Assembly: GCF_000516985.1 (NCBI RefSeq)
Contig: NW_006917091.1
Coordinates: 1-64,000 of the forward strand
Reading direction: 5' to 3'
Source: Pestalotiopsis fici W106-1
Taxonomy: Eukaryota > Ascomycota > Sordariomycetes > Amphisphaeriales > Sporocadaceae
DNA length: 64,000 nucleotides
In this document: in pieces, positions 36,961-47,354 of the stretch
How the letters are laid out: the number at the start of each line of letters is the position of its first letter
Numbering within the stretch: the first letter of the stretch is position 1
Made by a program: the position numbers and the translations under genes
The notes under the pieces: model-generated
The model's database searches: none
Seen by the model: only the letters and a program-made list of their open reading frames with translations
What the model was told of the DNA's origin: nothing

Positions 36961-37981
36961 TGATAGCTACCAGATAACGGAAGTCATGTTTGTTGCAAAT
37001 ATACACGAGTATTGAGACCAAGTTGGTCAGACGATATTGACAGTGACAGGTTAATGGCATTAACAACTTCGAGTCTTTGCCCTATGCTCTACTTTTCAAG
37101 GACAAATCTAATGCGAATAATGCTTCTGAACGCTGTCTCCATGATGCTTGTCAATCAATAAAGCGAAGCATTTACGCTTGGTCACAGTAAAGTATAGTAG
37201 TCCAGTTGCTGTCCACTTTTGTATGTTGGGTCGCAGTCATCTTTTAGCTTCTGTTTGGAAACCAAGACTAGACACACCATATATCTCTATTCTTCGTGAG
37301 CAATAGTTATTTAATTGATACAACGCCGTCCCTTTTCTTCAACTTTTCAAGTCGATTTCGAAGTCACGCTGGAGCTCGTGTGACCTGGCGTTGCACTAGC
37401 CGCAGCTGGGGTGTGTGCTTGCAATTCACTTCTGAGATTGAATCGTTGATGTAAGATTTGGATCGCACAGTATTACGTGACAGTACGAGAATACTTGGGT
37501 GTGAGAGACTGCTCTGGGGGCGGCGTGATTGTAGCACTAACCCCAGTCGGGATTATAATCTCAACGTCGCGAAGACTTCATTCATGCACAAGGTAGCCAA
37601 GACAAAAGTCATCGCCACTCTGAAATCATACTACATACCATGATACATGCATCGTACTGGAGGTCTGGTTACCGTCACACAGCTGCGAGCTTACGACGTG
37701 GGGCCACCGAGGTCAGCAAGGCCCGCCCCTCTTTGGGCAGTGCTAAGCAAGCATTAGCACCAAGGATGCTAAGGCAAGTCTAGTGCAATAGGTACCTGTA
37801 GGTGTTAGCTCGTAGGTATTGATCTGCCCGTCCTGGGGATTATTACTTTGTATCATAGGTAGCGTAGAAGGGGATGCTCTGGAGCGCGACTTGCCGTGTC
37901 GACGTCCGCATTAATTTCTTTCTTTTGCAACGATTTGAGCCGAGTCCCGCTTGTCGTGAATGAGAAGTGCAGGAAGCAAAA
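36961..37981. other. Intergenic
   Basis: 1 kb between the pyranose oxidase and the glycosyltransferase. Only short frames (60 codons). Nothing recognised. Confidence 0.45.
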
Positions 37982-39150
37982 ATGAAGGCAACGGATTCTA
38001 CCACAATCTTTGGATGTCAAGTCAGTCCAAATCAACCAAACAAATGGCGTCGGCAGCTGCGCCGAATATTGGTTCCTTTGGTCCTTGCGGCGTACCTACT
38101 TCTGTCCCTGCGCCTGCAATACCCCCGCGCAAGCACAGATAGCCCCCCAAGTGGAAGTAAAGACTACTCTAGTTGCGGAAATCGGTCCCTGGGGGTAAGT
38201 CTCCCAAATCACCCTCCGCGCTGCCTAGTATGTTATCTAAATCAATGATATGGCAGTTTCAGAAAGTCGTGGTTGTCTCCACCGGGCCCTCATGGCGGCT
38301 TGATGGACTTGTTGAAGCTGCAAACCTGACTGGAATCGACGTAGAGGTTCCCGCACAGCCAGAATGGACAAATGGTGAAGTGGACATCTTCCGGAGTGCC
38401 GCTCTTGATCCGGATACCAAGAAGCCCAGTCCAAATGGCCGCGGTTTGGCCAAGTGTTGGTTGGGCCACTTGAACGTCATCCGTGAGATTCTCTCACGCG
38501 GTTGGGCTACAAGCCTCGTAATGGAAGATGATGTCGATTGGGACGTTGCAATCAAAGACCAGTTATCTTTAGTTGCCCCCATGATTCGCAATGTCACAAA
38601 CTCGACAAGTCTCAGCGATTCACCGTACGGCAGCAACTGGGACCTTCTCTGGCTCGGCCACTGCGGCGAGGCACTGCCATCATCAGGACATGTTCTGTCA
38701 CAAATTGATGAATCGTTACCCGAATCCCCAATTTACAGGAAATACGATGGATCATATGGCTACTTCCCTCCTCAATTGCGGGTTGTCCATCACACCTACG
38801 CCCCAATCTGTACGTATGCATACGCCTTGACATACAATGGCGCATCTACGATCTATCAGCTGGCAGTCGGAGGAAAAACTCAAACCATCACTGCTGGGCT
38901 GTATGAGTACTGCAAAAAGGGCCATCTGCGTTGCGTGTCAGTCAATCCGGAACTTTTCCATCATCACAAAAAAGCTGGAGTGTCAACAAGTCAAATAGCC
39001 CAGGTGGAGGGTTGGACAAGTAGAGCAAAACCTGCAGATATCACTTACACAGCCAACATTCGACATAGTGCTAGATGTAACAGTCGAACAAAGGGTCTAG
39101 TTACCTGCCAAGATCCGATGGTTGAGCGATGGATCACCGATAGCAATTAG
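37982..39150 (+). CDS. GT25-type glycosyltransferase, type II membrane protein
   Basis: Two exons (37982-38194, 38257-39150) give 368 residues. A single signal-anchor helix (ILVPLVLAAYLLLSL, about residues 35-49) suggests a Golgi type II protein with a luminal catalytic domain. The domain begins KVVVVSTGPSWRLDGL, has GCWLGHLNV-like LAKCWLGHLNVIREI and the acidic MEDDVDWD, the DxD-type metal/nucleotide-sugar site of family 25 (LPS galactosyltransferase-like) enzymes. The C-terminus contains a further conserved VNPELFHHH segment. Fungal members are common but their acceptors are mostly unknown. It directly precedes the repeat-precursor region. Confidence 0.82.
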
Positions 39151-40025
39151 TCGCCACCAAACTCACAGCTGGGATGGATTTGGAGATGATATGGTTACTG
39201 AAGCATTTATTTCATATAGACATGAATAGGGCTGTGCACTCTCAATTGCGATGAATAGGTTTGGCTCCGTATACATTAGTCCGGAGGTATGTGGCCTTAG
39301 GTTGATCAGTAGTGGCGGTATTGTGAAAAGACATGGTAGGTATCAGTAATATTTGCGCTTTTAGTTGAGTTGATCATGTCCAACACAGGTTGGATGGTCA
39401 AATATATCCAGCTACATTTTGACAAATACATGTGTTCAGAAGTGCTCACTTGATGCTGCTCGTTCACCACCAAAGCACCGTGCATGCTCTTCAAAGTCGC
39501 CCTTTGGATGTGGAAGATCTTTTCCACATTAAGCGGTTAGGAGGAAAGTTGAGAGGAAATTAGTATGGCAATTGTATCCACAGCCAACTCAATCATGACT
39601 AAAGATCACTGTGCAAATCCCGCTTTCTGTGTCTTGGGCTTTGCCAACGAAGCCCCGAGACTTTGAGTCTCCGAAGGAGTTTTATTTTATAGAGGTGAAG
39701 GTGGTAGACGGTATCGGTAAAGACTGTGGTGTTGATAAATTCACCACTACCTTTATATAGGTGGCAGAGGTAAATTAGCAACTACATAAGGAAATCCGAC
39801 TCAACCTAAACACCACCTCCACTGTCGCGATGGTACAGAGATTATGAACCTTCTGTGTTTACGAATTGTCAAAATATTGGCCATTCCTGAGAAGATCGGA
39901 TTTGTTGCCATGAAATGCCCCAACGCAGGATTGCTCACTTTCAATCCAAATTCCAACGCCGTGACCATTCGCATAATCGACATGACTTCCATCCTTATGC
40001 TTCACAGATTGCTCGAGGGTCTCCG
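39151..40025. other. Intergenic
   Basis: 875 bp between the glycosyltransferase and repeat-precursor 3' ends. Short frames only. Confidence 0.45.
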
Positions 40026-40718
40026 TTAAACGCGCTTGGCAACATCCTCGTTCAAGTGGGCAACCTCAGCACGCTTAGCGACGTCCTCATCCAAGTGGGC
40101 AACCTCAGCGCGCTTGGCAACGTCCTCATCCAAGTGGGCAACCTCAGCGCGCTTGGCAACATCCTCGTCCAAGTGGGCAGCCTCAGCGCGCTTAGCGACG
40201 TCCTCATCCAAGTGGGCAACCTCAGCGCGCTTGGCGACANNNNNNNNNNNNNNNNNNNNNNNNNNNNNNNNNNNNNNNNNNNNNNNNNNNNNNNNNNNNN
40301 NNNNNNNNNNNNNNNNNNNNNNNNNNNNNNNNNNNNNNNCGCGCTTGGCGACATCCGAATCCAAGTGAGAAACCTCTGCACGCTTGGCGACATCGTCCTC
40401 TAGATGCGCAACCTCGGCGCGCTTGGCAACGTCTTCGTCTAGATGCGCAACCTCGGCGCGCTTCGCCACGTCGTCTTCGAGATGCGCAACCTCAGCACGC
40501 TTAGCAACGTCTTCGTCTAGATGCGCAACCTCGGCGCGCTTAGCAACGTCTTCGTCTAGATGCGCAATTTCGGCGCGCTTGGCCACATCCTCGTCCAAGT
40601 GGGCGACCTCTGCGCGCTTCGCAGCACGTCCTTCAAGGTCATTAATAGGAGCAGCCCAGATCTGCGCACAGGCCAGGATGACCATGGTGGCAGATGATAC
40701 GGTGAATGACAACTTCAT
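40026..40718 (-). CDS. Kex2-processed repeat precursor (KEP-like), secreted
   Basis: The ATG at 40718 opens a signal peptide (MKLSFTVSSATMVILACAQI, cleaved near WAA-PIN), then a short leader ending GRAAKR, then back-to-back 13-residue units of consensus AEVAHLDEDVAKR. Seven units are visible before a 100-N assembly gap (40240-40339) and five after it, ending KRV-stop. Each unit ends in Lys-Arg, the cleavage site of the Golgi protease Kex2, so processing and Kex1 trimming would release 11-residue acidic peptides such as AEVAHLDEDVA. Positions 3, 4, 7 and 8 vary (V/I/A; A/S; DE/ED/DS/NE). Fungal KEP proteins include dikaritin-type RiPP precursors, epichloecyclin precursors, repellents and pheromones. 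These units have no Tyr for a dikaritin ring and no pheromone Trp/Cys. Total unit number is unknown because of the gap. Confidence 0.85.
   Translation of the reverse strand: MKLSFTVSSATMVILACAQIWAAPINDLEGRAAKRAEVAHLDEDVAKRAEIAHLDEDVAKRAEVAHLDEDVAKRAEVAHLEDDVAKRAEVAHLDEDVAKRAEVAHLEDDVAKRAEVSHLDSDVAKRXXXXXXXXXXXXXXXXXXXXXXXXXXXXXXXXXXVAKRAEVAHLDEDVAKRAEAAHLDEDVAKRAEVAHLDEDVAKRAEVAHLDEDVAKRAEVAHLNEDVAKRV
40029..40619 (-). repeat. 39-bp in-frame tandem repeat array (at least 12 units)
   Basis: Perfectly phased 39-bp units encode the 13-residue peptides of the KEP-like gene. Nucleotide variation differs by side of the gap: units near 40380-40600 use ...GATGCGCAACCTC... forms on the plus strand, those near 40040-40235 use ...AAGTGGGCAACCTC..., so two subfamilies expanded separately. 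Confidence 0.9.
40240..40339. other. Assembly gap (100 N) inside the repeat array
   Basis: Exactly 100 N, the usual placeholder for a gap of unknown size. It falls inside the tandem array, which short reads cannot span, so the true number of peptide units is undetermined. Confidence 0.97.
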
Positions 40719-41468
40719 CTTGGCGAGTGAGGTTCGGAAAGTATCGGGAAGGTTTGTTTGGTTGTTCTTTGGAGCTTTGAAACGATATTGCGATTTTGTG
40801 CAGTTTGAGTGCGAGATTATTTGGTAGTTGAGAATCGGGTCGGAATATATGTATCTATCGTGCCTTCGAAAGAGATCGTACCGTGGGAGCAATGTATGAT
40901 TCGTTGCTTACCTCTTGGTATGATGAATTCGCTAGTATAATCGACAGCCGAGCGCTGCCTTGGTCCTCTAACCCCACACACCCTGATTATAGGAATGCCG
41001 CATATCAAGGTCATACTCACTAGGTTAGGTCACTTGCTAGGCGTCGTGCAGCGTACCCTTGCTGCTTGCTCTACAACCACGCCCACGCAAGCACTCTGGC
41101 GACATCTGGTCAGCATGCAGATCGGGTCGACAGTGTCCATGCGTATTAATTACGCAGCGGATATTTGCAAAGAGCAAGCTTACGATGCATGCTGAACAGT
41201 AGCTTTTGCCACAACATAATCATGTCGCTCAACGTAACCTACGTTCTGTAAGGGACCATTGCTATGTGGCCAAATTGCGACTTGCCTGAAGACGAAGACA
41301 CAACACTTACGAGCTGTTGCCGTCTGGGCTAATCGTCTATGTTCTGATCTAACCTAGTGAACTAGCCATTGTGCACACAATAGTTGTTTTTTGTTGGTAT
41401 TTCGTTCGAGTAGTCTCTGTTTCTCATGATCACAGTGACTTTAGCATTCCTCATTTCACTTGAACAGA
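40719..41468. promoter_or_regulatory. Divergent promoter of repeat precursor and esterase
   Basis: 750 bp separates the start codons of the KEP-like gene (minus) and the carboxylesterase (plus), so their promoters may be shared. No specific site was identified. Confidence 0.45.
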
Positions 41469-43395
41469 ATGACGCAAGAACATGTCTACAGTCCTTTGAA
41501 TGAGGATTCGGATGCCCCTGAGAAGGAATCTTCCGAATCTATCTGGCAGAAAATCGTACCTGATAAAACCATTGTTCACAAGTGGCCCCTTGCTTTTGCT
41601 CTTTTCAACTTGATCCTTATTCTCCTATGGACTTTGATCCATTTCGATGTCTTTTCAGTGGAAAAACAGAATGACTCGCAGTTAGCTATCCTTGAAAATG
41701 GCATCTATTCTGGTCGTTACGACACTGCACTTGATCAGTTCCATTTTCTGGGCATGCCGTATGCGCTTCCACCTCTTGGGCACCTCAGATTTAGAATCCC
41801 GCAACCTTTCGATCAGTCTTGGGAGGGTGTGCGCAGTGCGACAGAATTCGGTCCAATGTGCACAGGTTACAGGGTAAGTGTGAAGGTCCGCTATGACTTT
41901 ATCGGCGATTATTGACTTTGTGAACATAGGGAAAATCGAGCTGGTATCCTCATAGCGAGGACTGTTTGACAATCAACGTGATGAAGCCTGCAAACGTCAC
42001 AACACGCGAATTGCTCCCGGTAGCGGTTTTTATTTACGGCGGTGGTATACATGGGGGCGGTGCACGGGACGACCGTTATAATATGAAGATGCTTGTGGCT
42101 CATGCTACCCAGCATCAAATGCCTTTCATTGCGGTGTCCTTCAATTATCGGTCATCCGTATGGGGTTTCATCTCGAACGAACAAATGATTGGGACGAGGG
42201 GTGCAAATTTGGGCTTCCGCGACCAGCGACTCGCCCTCCATTGGGTTCAGAAGAACATCGCAGCATTCGGTGGAGACCCCAAGAAAGTCACTCTCATGGG
42301 CGCAAGTAGTGGAGCCGATGCCGTCGGTCTTCATTTGACAGCATACGGAGGCCGAGATGATGGACTATTTCGGGCTGCAATCATGCAGAGTGGCAGCTCT
42401 GTAGTTCCCTTCTCACTAAAGGGAACATCTGCGCAGGCAGCCTACGAAAGACTGGTGGCCTCCGCGAGCTGCTCTGATGCTGAAGATCCATTCGAATGCT
42501 TGAGACATCTTCCCTTCGAGGAGTTGAACCAAGCCTATGACAAAGATAATTCCAGCGAAGTCACTTTGGACATGGCTGTTCAGTCTCTTCCGGTCTTCGA
42601 CGGAGACATTGTACGATCTTATGGTACCTTCAGCTTACCACGGTTCCGGTTTACCGCGGTGCCCATCATCATCGGAGTAACGTCGAATGAGGGCTATGAT
42701 GACGTTGTTCCTGGATTAACGAGCTGGGAAAAATTGAGACACTATCTAGTATCTGGTAAAACCCCGAACTATAATGATCGTGTACCAGAGCATCTTCTAA
42801 TAAGTCTAAAGGGTCTCTTCGAAAATATCCCAAGGGGATGGTTGAGCGGCTCCTCTCATTCTACCCTGATGACTTGAGCACTGAGCCCCTCGAGCCCCCG
42901 ATACTGGGTATCGACGATTTACGTACATTCAAAAGAATCACGCAAGTTCTTGGAGATTTGTCATACAATGCTGCAAGGAGACTGCAGTGCGGAGAGTTCT
43001 CGAGAGTTGCTACGTGCTTCAGCTACGTATATGATGATTTCGAAACTCTCCGTTCCGGAAACCTCCACGAGGGCGCCAGACATGGTGCTGAGCTCGCACC
43101 TGTTTTCCAGAACTACGACGGCCGGGGCTACAGCAAATCAGAGAACATTTTCAAGGATAGGTCATCAGCCTACTTTGAAATGTCAAGGGCGATGGGTTTG
43201 ATGTGGGCTGGTTTCATCACGAAATTGGACCCCAATGTTGCTTTTGATGGGACACCTTGGCCGAAATACAATATGGACAATCCCAAGAATATAGTATTCA
43301 ACGAAACAGGGCCTTTCTGGACGGAGCAGGATAATGAAAGACGTGATGCAACTGATTACATTATTAGTGTTTCACAATCAGTTTTGGGGAAATAG
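41469..43395 (+). CDS. Membrane-anchored type-B carboxylesterase/lipase
   Basis: Three exons (41469-41873, 41930-42755, 42812-43395) give 604 residues. A 40-residue N-terminal tail ([20 protein letters not shown]) precedes one transmembrane helix ([19 protein letters not shown]), then the esterase domain in the lumen or outside: [28 protein letters not shown], the oxyanion loop [12 protein letters not shown], and the nucleophile motif GASSG (usual form GESAG). The third exon joins in frame across a 56-nt intron with a CTAAT branch site; without it the frame would seem broken. Type-B esterases normally have a plain signal peptide, so the anchor is unusual. It faces the KEP-like gene head to head. 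Function unknown; a hydrolase acting in the secretory path is inferred. Confidence 0.82.
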
Positions 43396-43877
43396 AACAT
43401 AATATAGTATTCGCTTATATAGACTAGTATAATGACGCGCAAGGGAGATTAAGACGATGTAAATTCCTCGCCCCGATCTGTGACTTGATTGGCGCCAAGA
43501 TAAAATAGCTCTTGATACATGTCATGACAAAATATTATTCCCATCTAAAGAAAAAATGATAGTAATTTGGAATGTTGTTTTTATTGTTTACATCATGGAT
43601 CGAAAAATTAGCATGAATCAACTCTACAAAGTGTGATACGCAGTACAGGGATGGTGGTCTTTAGTCCATTGTTGACGTAAAGCTACATTTATTTAAGCTA
43701 TCGACAGAGACTGAGCTACAATGTGGCACCAAAATTCAGCTGACCTAGGCGAAGCAAGGCATGGGATCCGGTATTCAGTCTTTGCATCGCACAATCGGGA
43801 TCTGAACCAACCATTAGATACCCTGCACCTCGCCCATAAATCTATCATGAAAATCATCATCTCACCTAGGCCCGACC
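43396..43877. other. Convergent intergenic region
   Basis: 480 bp between the 3' ends of the esterase and the PrnB/IDO-like gene. Nothing else seen. Confidence 0.45.
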
Positions 43878-45591
43878 TCAGCAAGTGAGTAAATCAGACG
43901 TCTGTTGTAATCTTTCAACCATCATCACGTCAAGCTGTCGCAGAGACTCATCCGGACTAGGACCTTGGAGAACTCCTTTGCCAGCGGTCATGGTGAGTCG
44001 CTCGGGAGCAGGCTCCTTGAGGTATGGCATCACCCTACTTCTATGTGCCGTCCTGAAGCGCTTTGAGAAGTCTCTTGTAAGTGCACGTCCTCAACAAGAA
44101 ACGAGTATGATATGGGGCAGTACCTTCATGTGTTTAATGATCTTGACCAACTGGTCCCGAATCGGCCGACAATCCTCGTCATTGACCTTGGGCCAGAACG
44201 AGTGGTCCCTGAAAGCGATACAGAGCTCTCGCTGGCGTAAAGGAATATAGCAGACTAGAGCGTCTTCCTTTAGATAAGGTGGCAGCCCAAGGAATGCATC
44301 CAGAGCCTGAAAAAAGAGCACATGGTTTCCTGAGACTCCCTCATATTTGACAAAGTTGCCATTGGTAATCCTCCCAACGCCCCATCCTTGAAATCCTTGA
44401 ATATAGCTCAGCCAAACTGATCGAGAGACGTGAGACTCTGAGAGCCTTTCGTAAAAGATCTTCAGCAGGTTGCGCAGAAGAGATGTAATGTTTTTGAGAT
44501 GTTCTAGACATGAATCTTGGTCGTCCTCCTCGAACGAGACCACAGCGCCAATCATCTCCTTGTAAATCGGGTATCCCTTTGAATTGATGCCATATTAGAT
44601 ATTGTTCCGCTTGGTTCTTGATTCCCTGTTCATCGCTGCCTCTGGATGCTTTACTGGAGGGGGGCATGTCACTTACCATGATCTCGACATCGCGAAACAT
44701 TCGGAAAAACGTGTCCTCGGAGTTTCTAATCACATCAGATCTGCCAATGTTGATCTTGTAGACACGTTCACCCGCGTCATCGAAATTCAGCAGGACGTTT
44801 GCCGTATTGTTACCACTATCTGCGTTAACCCCAAAATGGCGCTGTAAAAAGGGCCATGGAATTTCCAACTCGGGTGGGAAATCCACGATTTTCTCGTTCT
44901 GGGCAACTTTGACAACGGGTATGGTCGCCCACCTATCAGAGTTAATCACTGGAGACTTGGTAATAGGGCAAAACTTGTACCTATAAGCGTGGCGACAATT
45001 GGCAATAACACAGTAGAAGCCATTGATTTGGTCTCGTGGAAGAATTTCCAAATTTCCATTCTCCATTTGCTGCATTAGCTTGGTGACGTTGACAATAGTG
45101 ATACGTTCTGCTAAGAGCTTCCGCATCAAAGATCTGAAGTTGTCGCAACGTTCCCGATTGACACCGTCGTCGAGTGAGGGCGTCTCGACAGATAGATGTT
45201 GAATCATTTCAAGATAAACTTGCTTATAGGGACGGAGGGCCATGGGCCAGCAGCTATGGGTAGCCACCGGAGGCCAGGCTCCCGCCCCATCTTCTGCAAC
45301 AAGAGAACTGAATGCGGAAACCAGTTCATGGGACTTCTGGTACCTTGCGGGAAGAAAATTTGGTGTCGCACTGACGCTTGAAGCCCATTTTGGCCCATGC
45401 TTCGTAGCCTTTAGCTGCTTCTTGAGAAGCAGAGTCAAGGCAACCAGAAAATAAAGAAAAAGAAAGCCGTTGAGTGCCATTGGCATAAAATGGATATCAG
45501 TAAGCCGAAGCACGCCCAACCAATAATTATCCATCCAACATTCAAATTGAGTGAAATTTCCAGACAATACGGATGAGAATTGGTGTGCCAT
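43878..45591 (-). CDS. PrnB/IDO-superfamily protein with N-terminal membrane helix (DUF1864-like)
   Basis: Exons 45591-44677 and 44576-44124 join in frame. A further coding stretch 44073-43878 (TAHRSRVMPYLKEPAPERL... to DLLTC) clearly belongs to the same protein. A hydrophobic helix at about residues 37-57 (NGFLFLYFLVALTLLLKK) anchors it. The later part, with YEGVSGNHVLFFQALDAFLG and FRDHSFWP, matches the fungal branch of the indoleamine-2,3-dioxygenase/PrnB heme-protein superfamily. The terminal RFRTAHRSRVMPYL corresponds to the last helix of that fold. The splice phase between the second and third pieces does not fit a canonical GT-AG intron by one nucleotide, so either the splice is unusual, or there is a frameshift. 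About 520 residues if joined. Substrate unknown; a tryptophan-like or aromatic substrate is a guess from the family. Confidence 0.68.
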
Positions 45592-47354
45592 TGTGATTGC
45601 AAGTAGTCGATATGCTTCAAATTGTTTAGTTTGTTCACTTAAGAACAGGCCGATATCCGGGTCGTAGGCTATCTGGCTTCAGATGTATACTGCAAATAGC
45701 CATTGGCGAAAATTATTATTGTGCGAACTGAAAATCTTCGACACGGTGCAGAGACAGAAATAATGATGTATCTTGGCATGACACGTTATAGCACAAAATG
45801 AGATCATTATCGCTCAAGTCGTCAGATCGTAGCTACTGACGTGAGGCGAGCCGTGCCACAACACATTTCCTTTGAGTCGATAGTGAAGCACGGTCTCATG
45901 TCAGCAAATATTGATTGTTTGTATACGGGCAATGTATCTGGTACAGGAACTAATTGGTTTGGGGTGATCCTCATCCTTAGTATAGTCCGCAAAGCACCTA
46001 GCCTCAATACTCGAGTCACTGTACAGATACACTCAGCAGCAAATGCCAATTGCGGCGCTAAGTGGTGAAGCATCGCCTGTGGCTCGCGCCCAAATGCACA
46101 ACCTTGTGCAGCCAGCAAGAGGATTGGAAATAACCACCCAAGGTACGACAGTAGGTGATGTTCGCGCGCCGCATATTTCTCGCCCATGAAGCCCAAAGTG
46201 GTTTAGAGTAATTACCAAAAGTAGCAATTGCATTGAAAAAAAAAAAAAAAAAAAAAAAAAGAAGGCTGTAATGCCTCGATTGAGCTCTTCTGGTGTAATC
46301 CCCCAGTGGAGAGTACAACTGCAAGCTTATCCAGGGCAGCGGCAAGCTTATGTCTCCACCCTAGCACAAAACGCTCCCTGGTTTGACGGACACGTCGAGC
46401 GAGGACCAGCATTCTATCTGCCCAAATTCCCAGCAAGCGCATGACACCACTAATTACAGCTACAGCATAGGTAAAAATGTGTGATGACTTTGAATGGTGG
46501 GGAATAGGGGCGGTTGGGGGCAACGAGGTAGAAAAGTCATATCGGCTTTGCCCATTCGAATGGCTGCGAGACTCAGCATATCGGCGAGATTTAGCTCTCA
46601 AATCCAACCATAAAGGTCTTATCTGAAGACAGCGATCTTTTGCTCATAATTCTCTGGTAAGATTGACTGGACTACGATGCACGTCACTGAAGAGATCAAA
46701 CATTATAGCCTGTCGTATTAGCATTTCGTGGCATCAAGCCTCAGCGAGTCCTCGGGGTCTAACCATTTCCAAATGCCACGAAGGTATACTATGTAGCTCA
46801 GCGAGAATGTGAAAGACCCCAAGACGCATCCATAAGTCTACATATGTGCCATACAATTATAGTTAAAGTGCCCGATATCTGACGGCAACATGGAAAATTA
46901 ACCACTGGGGGTCCTATTTCCTATCTCATTACCTGCTTTAGTTGGTTGGCGAAGCACAGAAATGGACAAAACCTAATGATATTGGTGTCTATCAGAATTT
47001 TCTGCACTGCCAATGTGTCAGAGTCAATGCTGTGGCTTGGTTAATCACAATGCAGTTGTGATACCCAGGAAAGGACAGGACTTAAAGACTCTTCTAAAAG
47101 TCGTATATATTAGAAGGAAACATATGAATAAGTTCGTAAGAAAAGTATCAGCGATCGTGAGACAGTCTATCTAATCAAAGGTGCTATAATCCGTGTAAGG
47201 ACTCTACTATTTCTGATCTCTTTCTTTCGCTGCGGCTGTAGCCTAGCAACATATGGACTCTAAAAAGTCTCCTTGCCACTAGTTCAAGATCGTTCATGTT
47301 GATAACATTCAAGGTAATGATCGTGCTGAAGCACAACCTCCACGTCGCCATTTA
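45592..47354. other. Intergenic with weak coding traces and a poly(A) tract
   Basis: 1.76 kb. Minus-strand frames at 46212-46607 (with RLLGIWADRMLVLARRV) and 45822-46196 (with LLSYLGWLFPILLLAAQG) look mildly protein-like and are separated by a 25-bp A run at 46236-46260. They could be exons of a small membrane-protein gene or a decayed gene, but I could not join them convincingly. Confidence 0.3.
46236..46260. repeat. 25-bp poly(A) tract
   Basis: Uninterrupted run of 25 A on the plus strand (poly-T on the minus strand). Mononucleotide microsatellite, or the tail of an inserted retrocopy; its length is liable to sequencing error. Confidence 0.9.

Noticed and set aside
40026..40718. Alpha-type pheromone precursor or dikaritin precursor
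   Set aside because: No Trp/Cys pheromone core and no Tyr-containing core of the dikaritin type; UstYa/DUF3328 is also absent nearby.
40036..40827. Plus-strand frames over the repeat array (ATSSSKWATSARL type)
   Set aside because: These are the complementary reading of the KEP array; the minus strand alone has a signal peptide and KR-spaced units.
42756..42837. Frameshift breaking the esterase gene
   Set aside because: A normal 56-nt intron (GTAAAA...TCTAAAG) restores the frame and gives the conserved [16 protein letters not shown] continuation.
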